DNA from: Priapulus caudatus
Taxonomy: Eukaryota; Priapulida; Priapulimorpha; Priapulimorphida; Priapulidae
Assembly: GCF_000485595.1 (NCBI RefSeq)
Contig: NW_014577390.1
Location: 42,851-82,066 of the forward strand
Direction: 5' to 3'
Length of the DNA: 39,216 bases
Shown here: piece after piece, positions 10,422-19,391 of the stretch
Numbering within the stretch: position 1 is the first letter of the stretch
Layout: each line of letters opens with the position of its first letter
Program-made: the position numbers and the translations under genes
Notes under the pieces: generated by a model
Database searches by the model: none
The model's input: the letters and a program-made list of their open reading frames with translations, nothing else
What the model was told of the DNA's origin: nothing

Positions 10422-11258
10422 ATGATGCGTTTTGGTCGAAGCGTGGCGCGCCTACTAGCGCCCTCTAGGACCGGCGGCGGCGCACGACACGTGAGCATCC
10501 GGCGAGGCAGGAGCGACGGCGGAATCGGCGCCGGCGGCTACGCGCTTCTTGTTGTCCCGGCAACGGCGTTCGCTCTCGGCGCGTGGCAGGTGCGCCGCCG
10601 CCGCTGGAAGCTGAATCTGATCGACATGCTGGACACGCGACTCACAGCGCCCCCTGTCCCGCTGCCGGACGACGTCTCCGCGATCGCGGACATGGAGTAC
10701 CGGCGCGTGCACGTGCAGGGATCGTTCGACCATGCGCGGGAGATGTACGTCACCCCGCGCTCCCTCGTTACCCCCGGCGACCGCGGCGGCGGCGGCGGCA
10801 TGGCGAGCGACCCGAGTCGCGTCGGCACGAACGTCGTCACGCCGTTCCGCCTCGCCTCGCCGCTAGAGGGCACCACCATCCTCGTGAACCGCGGCTGGGT
10901 GCCGCGCGCACGGCTGCGGCCGGAGACGCGAGCGGACGGGCAGATAGCCGGAGAGATCCAGTTCGTGGGAGTGCTGCGGCTGTCTGACGCGAGGCAGCCG
11001 TTCATGCCGCGCAACGACCCGGCGTCCGAGACGTTCTCGTACCGGGACGTCGAGGAGATGGCGAGGCGGTCGGGCGCCGCCGCCGTGTTCGTCGACGCGG
11101 ACGCGGACTCGACTGTTCCCGGAGGACCGGTCGGCGGGCAGACGCGCGTGCGGCTGCGGAACGAGCATCTCTCCTACATCGCCACCTGGTGGTCGCTGTC
11201 GGCGGCGACGTCCTACATGTGGTACAGGAAGGTCGTGCGGCGGATTCCGCTGATGTGA
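10422..11258 (+). CDS. SURF1: SURF1, cytochrome c oxidase assembly factor (single coding exon)
   Basis: A 278-residue protein, near the usual 240-300. SURF1/Shy1 sits in the mitochondrial inner membrane and helps assemble the COX1 module (heme a insertion) of complex IV. Visible in order: an Arg-rich N terminus fit for mitochondrial import (residues 1-34); TM1 with GYALLVVPATAFALGAWQV (about 39-57); the WKLNLI motif; EYRRVHVQGSFDH; VVTPFRL; LVNRGWVPR; a P-E-T-R-x-x-G-Q-I-x-G-E-I stretch; RQPFMPRNDP; STVPGGPVGGQTRVRLRNEH; and TM2 near YIATWWSLSAATSYMWY. All family landmarks are present. ATG 10422 is the first in-frame Met after an upstream TGA. Vertebrate SURF1 has many introns, yet here the whole coding region is uninterrupted and very GC-rich. 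The ATG follows a perfect-looking splice acceptor, so any intron must be in the 5' UTR. It could be an intronless native gene or an old retrocopy. The frame is intact, so it is probably functional. Confidence 0.95.
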   Translation: MMRFGRSVARLLAPSRTGGGARHVSIRRGRSDGGIGAGGYALLVVPATAFALGAWQVRRRRWKLNLIDMLDTRLTAPPVPLPDDVSAIADMEYRRVHVQGSFDHAREMYVTPRSLVTPGDRGGGGGMASDPSRVGTNVVTPFRLASPLEGTTILVNRGWVPRARLRPETRADGQIAGEIQFVGVLRLSDARQPFMPRNDPASETFSYRDVEEMARRSGAAAVFVDADADSTVPGGPVGGQTRVRLRNEHLSYIATWWSLSAATSYMWYRKVVRRIPLM

Positions 11259-12177
11259 CGGCGGCGGCGTCGGGACGGCGCGGGAGAGTCAAGGTCGAAA
11301 AGAAGGACGCGCGCGCGCGCGGCCGATTTCTTTTCACGAAAATCGTGGAAAAAGTGCGAAAAATTTCTACTAGGCATTTCTCCGTGAAGTCTTTGCGGAA
11401 GGTGGCGGAGATGGTGGCGAGAATTCGACGGTGGCACGCGTCGATTCGTTTCTGTTTCGGTGGATGCGACAATGTTGCCTTTTGTTGCTGAATCGGCAAC
11501 CTGTTGCATTGAGCTCCTCAGCATTTCGATAACTAGATAGTGTTGGCTTGTCAGTGTTAATTCACCATGCGGGTTTGGATCTGTGAAAGCAATTTACTTG
11601 GAGATGCAGTTATGTTGGATGAAATCATTCGGATTTGAGATTGTGTGTAACATGTGATAGCTTGTATTTAAATTGCTGTTATTGCAACAATTTTTGTGTG
11701 GTTGAATATAAAAGCAGTACGAAAATACACTAATAACGGTCTTGCGACGTTTAATTCTAACAATTTTACATCGAACACATTGAATTTCTCAGATTCACAT
11801 GTCTCACACTTACCACCGTATATATTAGTCACAACTTAAAACATGGCAGACCAGAAACACAAACATTTCCCTATAAACACTCAAATTTGAACATGATCTT
11901 CGCAGTCTATAGCAAATATTTAGTTAACGACGGCAAGCATGTATAAATGTAATAACGTAAGCTTAGCTCCGAATCCGGCCCACCGTCTACTGAATCTAAT
12001 AAATATAATATTAATAATATAATATATATACATATAATAATATAAATATATAATAAGATACTAAGATGCGGGTCGTCATGCATTCTCTCATCCTGCTAGC
12101 TACTCCTCCGTCTAACCTACGCTCCTCAATCTAACGAAAGTTCATATAAACGAGTGAAATCCGTTTTTCGTTTTCAG
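11259..12177. other. Intergenic: SURF1 3' region and GTDC1 5' region
   Basis: The first 250 bp after SURF1 are GC-rich with a GCGCGCGC run. From 11540 the sequence turns AT-rich, with ATAATATTA tracts at about 12000-12060. AATAAA-like words occur near 11998. The end (CGTTTTTCGTTTTCAG, about 12162-12177) is a good 3' splice site leading into the GTDC1 exon, so an upstream non-coding exon probably lies in this interval. Confidence 0.45.
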
Positions 12178-12185
12178 GCCGCCTG

Positions 12186-12194
12186 ATGCCGTGA
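12186..12194 (+). promoter_or_regulatory. Minimal upstream ORF (ATG CCG TGA) before GTDC1
   Basis: ATGCCGTGA sits nine bases into the exon that begins after the acceptor at 12177, and 75 bp before the proposed GTDC1 start. A two-codon uORF of this kind can reduce translation of the main frame. Its presence is seen. Its effect is inferred. Confidence 0.35.
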
Positions 12195-12268
12195 CCGCCG
12201 CGAGATTTCGTCTATCATCCGCGCATCTCCATGGCAACGTCGCCGCCGTGCTGACCTCACAGCCGCCG

Positions 12269-14983
12269 ATGGCTGCCGCGTCAGACGGCGGCGCCCTCGC
12301 AGCAACGGAAGACGGCGTCGCGCCCGCCTCCCCTGGCGAGGACGGGATCGACGCGCGGCCGCCGGAGTCGCGTCTGCTGACGCTGGTGTCTCACGGTGGG
12401 GACGCCCACAGCGTCGTGTTGCTGCCGTGCGCCGTGCGCGAGCGCATCATACGCACGGCCGGGTACACGAGGATCCCCGCCGCCGCCGCAGCAGCAGCAG
12501 CCTCCGCGGCCGACACGGACTCCAGCGGCGAGTGCCGGACGACGGTTGCCGCGGCGACGGAGGAGGAGGAGGGGGTTGCCGCGGAGGCCGTGGTCGGGAT
12601 AGATCAGGCGTATGACTGGGAGCAGCAGGAGGGGCTGATACGCGGCAACGAGGAGGAGGAGGAGGAGGAAGAGGAGGAGACGGCAATAGAGAGAGACGTG
12701 TCGGTTGTGAGTAGAGACGATAAAGGAATAGAAGAGGAAGCGGTCGATGGGGAGACTCGAGGAGAGGAGGAGGTATCGCTAGGGAAGATTCGAGAGAAAG
12801 AGCTGGCAGAGGATAAATTCGAGGAAAGGAAGCAAGTTGAGAAGGTTAAACAAGAGGCTCTAGTGGAAGAGAAGGTCCAAGGTGCTCCGGATAAACCGAG
12901 CAACACTTTAGAAAAAAAGGTAGTGCCACCAGTTAAAAAGGAAGATCAACGTAATCTAGTGGAGAAGGATAGAAAAATAGAGCCTATGGACAAAAATGCA
13001 GAGGAGAACATTAAGGAAGATAATAGAGAGAAGGTCGCGAATGAGGTTAGTACAATGAAATCAGCGGAGGGAGAAACTGAGCTGAAGGAAGCCAGAGAGG
13101 ATGGCAAGAGGAGCCAGTCAGCAGAGGGAGAATCTCAGGTGGAGACAGCCACAGCGGTCAGCAATCGGAACCAAGCGAACGGTCGAATCATCGCAGCGCA
13201 GACAGACGTCGCAAAAGAATCGCTAGAGGAGGAAGGTCGGCACGCAGCAGAGAAACCTGAAGCCAGCGAGAAGAAGGAGGAAGAGGAGCAAGCAGCAGGA
13301 GAACACACATACGTCGAGAAGCATTCAGCGGACACAAGCGAAGAGGAGGTCTGGCCGGAGGAAGTCAAGATCGCATCCTCCTCCTCCTCCGACGATCACA
13401 GCAGCAGCCTCTTCTCGGGACGGGAGAAGGAAGCCGGCGACACCGAGGAGGGCGACGGAGGAGGGGAGGTCGCCGGAGACCCGAGCGAGGAGGTGATGCG
13501 GTGGGAGGAACTGGAACTGACGGAGTTCGTCAGAGGGAGAATCCTAGAAGAGGCGCACGAGCGAGGAAGGGATCCTCCCACGCAGCCGCCGCCGCCGCCG
13601 GAAACCTGGGAAGTCGTCGATGGAGGAGAGCTATCCGGGGAGTCGCGTAACCGTGGGCAACGGGCGGACGATTCGCGCGGTGCGGGAGCACGATGCGTCA
13701 ACACGCGGCATGTCGGAGCACGGAACGAGGCAGTTCGACATGGAACTGAGAGGAACGACATTGTTGATAGTGTCATCTGCAGGAGCGTCGAGGTCATAGG
13801 AACGACCCGGTATGGGGGAGGTGCCGGCGCGGGTGGGTATGCGAAAGAGGAATATAGAGACACGGGAATGTCTGGGAGTATGGAACGTCAAGATTCTGGG
13901 AGGTATGCGGAAGGTAACAGCACTAGTAGGTATGCAAGTGTGGAAAGTCAAAATGTAGGGATGTATGGGGGTGAGAAAAATAAGGATACAGCTGGGTACG
14001 GGAGCATGCAAAGCAGAGATATGGGCAGATACGGGGGCACGCAACTTCAAGATACAGCTGGGTACGGGGGCACGCAACTTCAAGATACAGCTGGGTACGG
14101 GGGCACGCAACTTCAAGATACAGCATGGTATGGGGGTATTCAAATCAAAGACGAATACACGTATCAGGGCATGCAAAGCAAAGTTGCGGCGAGGTATGGA
14201 AGCGTACAAAGCAAAGACACGTCCGGGTATGGTGGCAGGCAAACGAAAAACAAGGAAGTCTACAGGAGCACGCACAGCACAGCCACGGCCAGGTATGGAG
14301 ACGCGCACAGGAAAGAAACGGGCAGGCATGGGCACGTACAAAGCAATTACAAGGAAATGTACGGAGGCACGAAAAGTATTGACACAGCCAGGTATGGTGG
14401 CGCGCAAAAGAAAAACAAAGACACCTATGGGGGCGCGCAAATCAACGACGGAGCAGCAGCGTACGGGGCGCGTCCGTTACCGGAGCGCGATGCCGACATA
14501 CGAAGCGAGGCGGATGCTCCGGATGCTGCGGGACGAGACGAGAGCATCCTCCTCATCGAGCCGTTCTACTGCGGCTCGCACCGGCAGCTGATGGACCTCG
14601 TTGCCACGGAGATACCGGGCTGCGTGCTCAAGGTCATGACGGGAAAGAAGTGGCAGTGGCGAGCGCGCACGAGCGCCCTTCACCTCGCAGAGGTCATCCC
14701 GCTCTCAGAGTCGTTCAGGTAGGCCGCGCGTGATTGGTCGCCGGCGTGGCGTGGTAGATGTCCCCCCCTCTATGGGAAACGTGCTCCCTTCTCTAGGATG
14801 TGCGTAGGTGTGGGTGTGTGTAGCAGGGCACATTGCGCATGGGCGTGGTGGTTGGATGTTTTTGTGATATCTATACATAATATCTACGTGTATACATCTA
14901 TCCATATTTATCTACATGGTGATGTTTGCCATATGTGATATACATCTATGTGTGTGATAAATACAAAGCTATATATATGTGTG

Positions 14984-15043
<60 letters not shown>

Positions 15044-16356
15044 TGTGTATAGTCATCAATCAGACTGATAGTAAAAGATTGTAGGTAACTTCCAGCTCAG
15101 TTGCAATAGTTGCTGTGACAGTAAGTAAACAGCGATATTGAGTCACATTGTGGTTGATTATGTGACGATGCCTTACGCAACCTAGTGATTCTGTTTTTTT
15201 TTATCACAATAGTCATAATTTATTTTCTACGTTTGTTTCGCGATCAGCAATCTTCGATGTGGCGAGAGCGCGATTGGCCGACCATATCGTACACTGGGGC
15301 TACCTCACAAACAAACATGCCTACTACAGCGCCCTCTGTGAGGCCGATGTCGCTATCTCTACGGCGCAACACGAGTTCTTTGGCGTTGCGATGTGAGTAA
15401 GGCGTGTCGCCTTGAAGTTTGTATTGTTGTTGATTGTTGATCAGTGGTCGCATGACTGGGTGTGTCCTTTCTGATGGAATTTTCAATTATTTGTAATTCC
15501 AGTTAGATTGGTAGATAGATGATAGGTTTATTGCATAACAAATGTTTAAAAAGGCGCAACTTATATTTGCCCGTGGCCACTTGGAAGTAACTTAACAACA
15601 AAAAACGTTCACTTAACAAAGGCAAAGTCATGAATCTTCAGCAAAGAAATGGTTTGGACTAAAATCGTGTATAGGTTTTCCATCTCGGCACAATCTCTCA
15701 TAAAGTAACTCTTATCATTTATAATTGAACCTGACGGTACATCTAGTAGCAGTAGTAGGTGTTACTAGTGTAGGCGTGTTGTGTATGGTAATGACGTGTG
15801 TGTGTGTGTATTACAGGTTGGAGGCTGTGTATTGTGGCTGCTACCCGCTCTGCCCAAACAGGCTTGTCTACCCAGAGATTTTTCCACGTGAGTACAAACA
15901 ACTTGGTTAAAGTAATATTTGAAGCATAGGTGTAGAGATTTAAGCAAGCTGTGGTTATGAGAAGGCATACAAGTAAAGTGAGTCGCAATTCGGTATGTGA
16001 TGAAAGTTACCATTGAGGAGTCACTATATACATATATGTAGTTTGCTGAATTCAAAAGACATCATTAATTATGTAATGTAGTGAGGCCGCGCTTGAACCC
16101 TTGCAGTAAATCTACCACGACTTTCAGGGAGGCAGGATTGTTGGTTATGTTTGTTCCACTCACCTACTACGTAGGTAGTCATGCATTCGGTCGTGTTACC
16201 ATGGAAACAGGAGTAGATAGTTTAGCTGCGGCATGACGAGGTGTTTACTCGTGTGTCTATGCAGGTGACTATCTCTACAACACGCCGGCGCAGCTGCTGA
16301 AGACCCTGCGAAGATTCTGCAAGTATCCGAACATAGTGCGGAAGCACAAGCTGCAG
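12269..16356 (+). CDS. GTDC1: GTDC1-type glycosyltransferase (tRNA-queuosine mannosyltransferase), incomplete, with long N-terminal extension
   Basis: Exons seen: 12269-14718, 15248-15392, 15817-15887 and 16265-16356. GTDC1 (QTMAN) is a GT4-like enzyme reported to mannosylate queuosine in tRNA-Asp. The start of the catalytic domain is clear at the end of exon 1 ([39 protein letters not shown]). The C-terminal donor-binding part is clear in the next exons ([64 protein letters not shown]). The last three exons join in phase. Exon 1 ends in phase 2 but 15248 needs phase 1, and roughly 250-300 family residues that belong between them (the FHENQ/YP region) are absent from 14719-15247. The final short C-terminal exon was not found after 16356. 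The first exon is open for about 816 codons. Residues before about 770 form a Glu/Lys-rich, low-complexity extension ending in 11-residue repeats, not known to me from other GTDC1 proteins. ATG 12269 is the first in-frame ATG after the acceptor at 12177. Confidence 0.85.
13801..14466 (+). repeat. 33-bp coding repeat (11-residue YGG-x-Q-x-x-DTA unit), about 16-18 copies
   Basis: Within GTDC1 exon 1 the protein repeats an 11-mer such as [11 protein letters not shown]. Three copies are near-identical in DNA, each beginning GCAACTTCAAGATACAGC, at 14041, 14074 and 14107. The flanking copies diverge but keep Y-G-G/S and the 11-residue register ([44 protein letters not shown]). The unit is polar, Gly/Tyr/Gln-rich and likely disordered. 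The exact 33-bp period keeps the frame open through expansion. Confidence 0.9.
14719..15247 (+). other. GTDC1 intron region lacking the expected central exons
   Basis: The donor GTAGGC at 14719 and the acceptor CGCGATCAG ending 15247 bound only 529 bp, with no coding-like segment in any frame. A pure (GCGT)n microsatellite sits in the middle. The missing central catalytic exons mean either a deletion or a false join at the microsatellite. Confidence 0.6.
14983..15048. repeat. (GCGT)n microsatellite
   Basis: About 13 GCGT units flanked by GTGTGT. It is a likely collapse point for the missing GTDC1 sequence. Confidence 0.95.
15393..15816. other. GTDC1 intron between the HEFFGVA exon and the LEAVYCG exon
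   Basis: Bounded by donor GTGAGTAA and acceptor TATTACAG. Contains a short stretch resembling interspersed repeat sequence near 15500-15600, but no recognisable element. Confidence 0.6.
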
Positions 16357-16388
16357 GTACGTACGTCGCGCGCGTATTCTTGTAGTTA

Positions 16389-16505
16389 TACGCACGCACG
16401 CACGCACGCACGCAGGCACGCAGGCACGCACACACGCACGTACACCCACACACACGCATGCACGCACACGCACTCGTGCACGCACGCACGCACGCACGCA
16501 CGCAG
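16389..16505. repeat. (ACGC)n microsatellite after the last visible GTDC1 exon
   Basis: ACGCACGC repeats with CAGG and CACACA variants, running directly into a single N at 16506 and then a different tetranucleotide array. The abrupt change at an N suggests an assembly junction. Confidence 0.9.
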
Positions 16506-16506
16506 N

Positions 16507-16722
16507 ACATACATACATACATACATACATACATACATACATACATACATACATACATACATACATACATACATACATACATACATACATACATACATAC
16601 ATACATACATACATACATACATACATACATACATACATACATACATACATACATACATACATACATACATACATACATACATACATACATACATACATAC
16701 ATACATACATACATACATACAT
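16507..16722. repeat. (ACAT)n tetranucleotide array
   Basis: More than 50 perfect ACAT units, followed by ATGTATATATACATG palindromic AT-rich sequence to about 16755. The perfect array begins at the N. The same tetranucleotide recurs at 23.7 kb and, reversed, at 24.3-28.06 kb. Confidence 0.95.
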
Positions 16723-16791
16723 GTATGTATATATACATGTATATATATATACATTATACACGCACTACATGTATTACCGTATTTATTCCAT

Positions 16792-16970
16792 TTGAACAGG
16801 TATGGCGGATTCTTCACTAAGGATAAGGGATTCGCAAAAGGAACGCTCATTGCCACAACAGCAACAATAATAAATACGTATATAACGTGTTTGCCAGCTT
16901 GTGTTTCATGACTAGTGAATATTTTGTAACGTATTTGCTTATTCGCATGTGTTTCACGTACACCAGAGTA
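16792..16970 (+). repeat. Dispersed repeat segment, copy A (inverted copy at 24007-24185)
   Basis: About 178 bp beginning TTGAACAGGTATGGCGGATT. It matches the reverse complement of 24007-24185 almost base for base, apart from scattered 1-3 nt insertions and deletions. It lies just after the (ACAT)n array. It reads as an open frame (GGFFTKDKGFAKGTL...) but does not match the GTDC1 C terminus and is probably not an exon. Confidence 0.85.
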
Positions 16971-18120
16971 ATGGAATCGAACTGTTCTGTATATAAAACA
17001 GCAATATTTCATATATCACATACAACTTACTGAATCCAGTTTAGCAGTTTTTGATATTTCAAAGGCTAGCTACTCACTATACTAGTAGGGGGATGAGTTT
17101 ATTTCACAGCTTTTTAGCCCTCACGACTAGCACCTGCATTAAAATGTATTATGATACATTCATAAGTCACTGCCAAGCTGTGTGAAGTATATTCCTCATT
17201 TGTCCAAAGACAAACTACATATTCAAAAATGTAAGAATAACACTTCGGTATGCACATGTAACCTTTGTCTCTTATCACTAGACCAGCCCGCAACATATAT
17301 AGCTTGCTTCTTTTGAGCAGATGTCATTGTGCATACGTTAGCCAGGTTCAGAAGTTATGTGTATAACTACTTTGGTGTATATAAAATAGACTATAATTAT
17401 GTACTTGCATTTGAATTAAATACAATAAAGTTTTTTTTAAGTAATGATAGTAATATGTTTTCTTTTACCATTTTCCCTGACTACGGGTATGCAGGAAATT
17501 GCTTGCTTTAGCGAGATAGAAAACCTCCTAGATGGAAGAGTGAATGTTTGTTTGTGTAGTTGGGGCTTACGTACAAGGCTGGGATCCTAATACTGCCTCG
17601 TTTTGGTAACGAACAATACCAGTTTTAACATGATTCAGGATATATGTGTTCGAAGTATCATCGATGGCATATAAATATTATAGTTTCGCAGTTGACCATG
17701 TATTGACGCAATGTTCACAATTTGTCACATTGTCGCAATGTTCGCCAATGTTCACGGATGACGAATTTAGCCACGTACAAAGAAACCTTGCATATCTCAC
17801 AGTGGATATCCTGTAGCATAGTTTTGGTTTCAAAACTTGATTACCAACCCTTCAATAAATTCATTGGCTTCTGCTTTTGATGGTTAACATTACTAGTTAG
17901 TTACATTACAGACTAGTACAAGTCTACACATTTAAGTCAAATCTTGTTAGTTGTGATGGCCATATGTTGTGCCTGCACAAACTCCCATATCCAGAGAGAC
18001 ATGATACAAGAATGCGTGGCACAGCTTTGTTGTTGATCCAGAGCGCTGCGCGCGGATGAGACGCGCAGTTCCGCGGGATATGCGCACGCGACCGCGGGGA
18101 TGTTCAAGTATGAAGCGCTG
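16971..18120. other. No gene seen downstream of GTDC1
   Basis: AT-rich unique sequence. The expected last GTDC1 exon (a short FSW-type C-terminal segment) was looked for here and not found. From about 18000 the base composition shifts to GC-rich, leading into the inverted repeat at 18122. Confidence 0.5.
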
Positions 18121-18121
18121 T

Positions 18122-18174
18122 CCGCAGTGGAGACGTGCGCCAAATTCGAGGCCCGGCGCACGTCTCCACAGCGG
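18122..18174. repeat. GC-rich inverted repeat, 20-bp arms, 13-nt loop
   Basis: Left arm 18122-18141 (CCGCAGTGGAGACGTGCGCC) pairs with right arm 18155-18174 with one mismatch. The surrounding 100 bp is much richer in GC than its neighbours. No RNA-gene features were recognised. It could be a foldback element end or a cruciform-forming site. Confidence 0.8.
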
Positions 18175-18211
18175 TCAGCGGATGGTCTGTAGTTTTAGAA
18201 GATGACAATGA

Positions 18212-18734
18212 TTATATATGGACGATATTCTAGGAATTGGAGATCATAAAACAGTAAAAAAAAATCGCTCAGTCGTGCTCCAGATTAGCTGAATCAAAAA
18301 GATTAGAATTTAATATAAACAAAACAAATACAATGGTTATGAAATTCACAAACAAAGAAAGGATAGAGAAGGAGATATTAATAGGCAAAGTAATCAAAAA
18401 ATGCACCAAATATTCATACCTAGGGGATTTAATTAATGATATAGGAGGTTATAACAATATGATAAGAGTCCGAACTAAAAAATGTAGGTTCATGATGAGG
18501 GAAATATTATCATGGGTAGAAGAGCAAAACTATGGAAATCATACTATAGAAGCAAGAGTGAAATTATACGAATGCACAGTTTTACTTTCCTTCCTAAATA
18601 ACAGTGAAACATGGACTAACTTAACTAAGAAAGAAGTAAAAATGTTGGAAGATTTCCAAAATAAGTGCCTGCACAAAATAATCATCACGCAGAAAACGCA
18701 GAAAAATCTACCGAAAGGCATTGAAAGAGGATGA
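18212..18734 (+). mobile_element. Non-LTR retrotransposon fragment: end of the reverse transcriptase domain, frameshifted
   Basis: The RT catalytic motif appears as YMDDILGIGDHKTVKK starting at 18215, followed one frame later by SCSRLAESKRLEFNINKTNT, KYSYLGDLINDIGGYNNMI, and a post-RT segment with LYECTVLL, ETWTNLTKKEVKMLEDFQNK and CLHKI. This order (Y-x-DD, NK-x-K-T, YLG, LY, ETW-LTK, FQ-x-K-CL) is typical of LINE polymerases. A poly-A run at about 18257-18266 carries the frameshift. The endonuclease and earlier RT motifs are absent, so this is a dead 5'-truncated copy. The clade cannot be set. Confidence 0.85.
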
Positions 18735-19391
18735 AAACTCCAAGGAAAGATACGGAGAAATCAGTAAAAATAACATATATAGTTTCTATACGTAAATCGT
18801 GGTAAATACATTAAAAACGCATTATTTTATTGAAAATCCCCATATTTACTTATAAAACATCCAAGAGATGGCGCTGTGGCATGTATAGGCATGGCTCTGT
18901 CGTGCAGTGTGCTGTGAATGTTCAATAAATGACGCACTCGTTCACTTCCGACAGCGAGTGAAAATGCCGAAAATTTGCCTCTTCGATGCGAAATGCATTG
19001 GCCGGGCATTTCATTATTTACGAAAAGTAAAAAGGCAGGCGAAAGACAGCAGGTACAGGAACTGGTTACGTCGGTGACGCCCCATTCATGCATGTCCATC
19101 AACGAAGAATTAAGGCAGGGCTTATATTCTGATTACGGAGATGCGAAAATGCAACAGAAGGACTTAGCGCAGTGCGCTAAACAGCGTGTTATTTTCGTAT
19201 TTGTGGCAAACTCTATCGTAGGAAACTGTTCTAACATAGCAGAATACCCTAGTTCCTGAGATCGGCGATTTGGTGCTGCAATGGGTCCCCACCTATAAAA
19301 TTATAATAGAGAAGTGCGGCGTAGGCTGTGATTGGAAGACAGTGAAGACACAGTGTCAATCCTCGGCGCGCCTCGGCATCATGGCCGCATC
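18735..19391. other. Unassigned sequence, possibly decayed mobile element
   Basis: A 94-codon + frame (18975-19259) and a 91-codon - frame overlap. A + strand stretch starting MPKICLFDAKC near 18964 is faintly like the start of a THAP zinc finger but lacks the spacing. No function is assigned. Confidence 0.3.

Noticed and set aside
10455-11524. Several Arg/Pro-rich open frames antisense to or overlapping SURF1
   Set aside because: They are shadows of a GC-rich coding exon. Only the SURF1 frame has family motifs.
13631-14440. 269-codon antisense open frame and a 208-codon alternative + frame across the GTDC1 repeat
   Set aside because: The 33-bp periodic repeat opens other frames as a by-product. 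The GTDC1 frame alone leads into the catalytic motif.
16800-16910. Candidate GTDC1 exon beginning after TTTGAACAG (YGGFFTKDKGFAKGTL)
   Set aside because: The segment is a repeat with an inverted copy at 24.1 kb and does not match the family.
18000-18186. Candidate last exon of GTDC1 (frame containing FKYEALSAVETCAKFEARRTS)
   Set aside because: It does not resemble the FSW-type C terminus of GTDC1, lies over an inverted repeat and has no clear acceptor.
18960-19260. THAP zinc finger suggested by MPKICLFDAKC
   Set aside because: The cysteine spacing is wrong for the C2CH signature and stops follow soon after.
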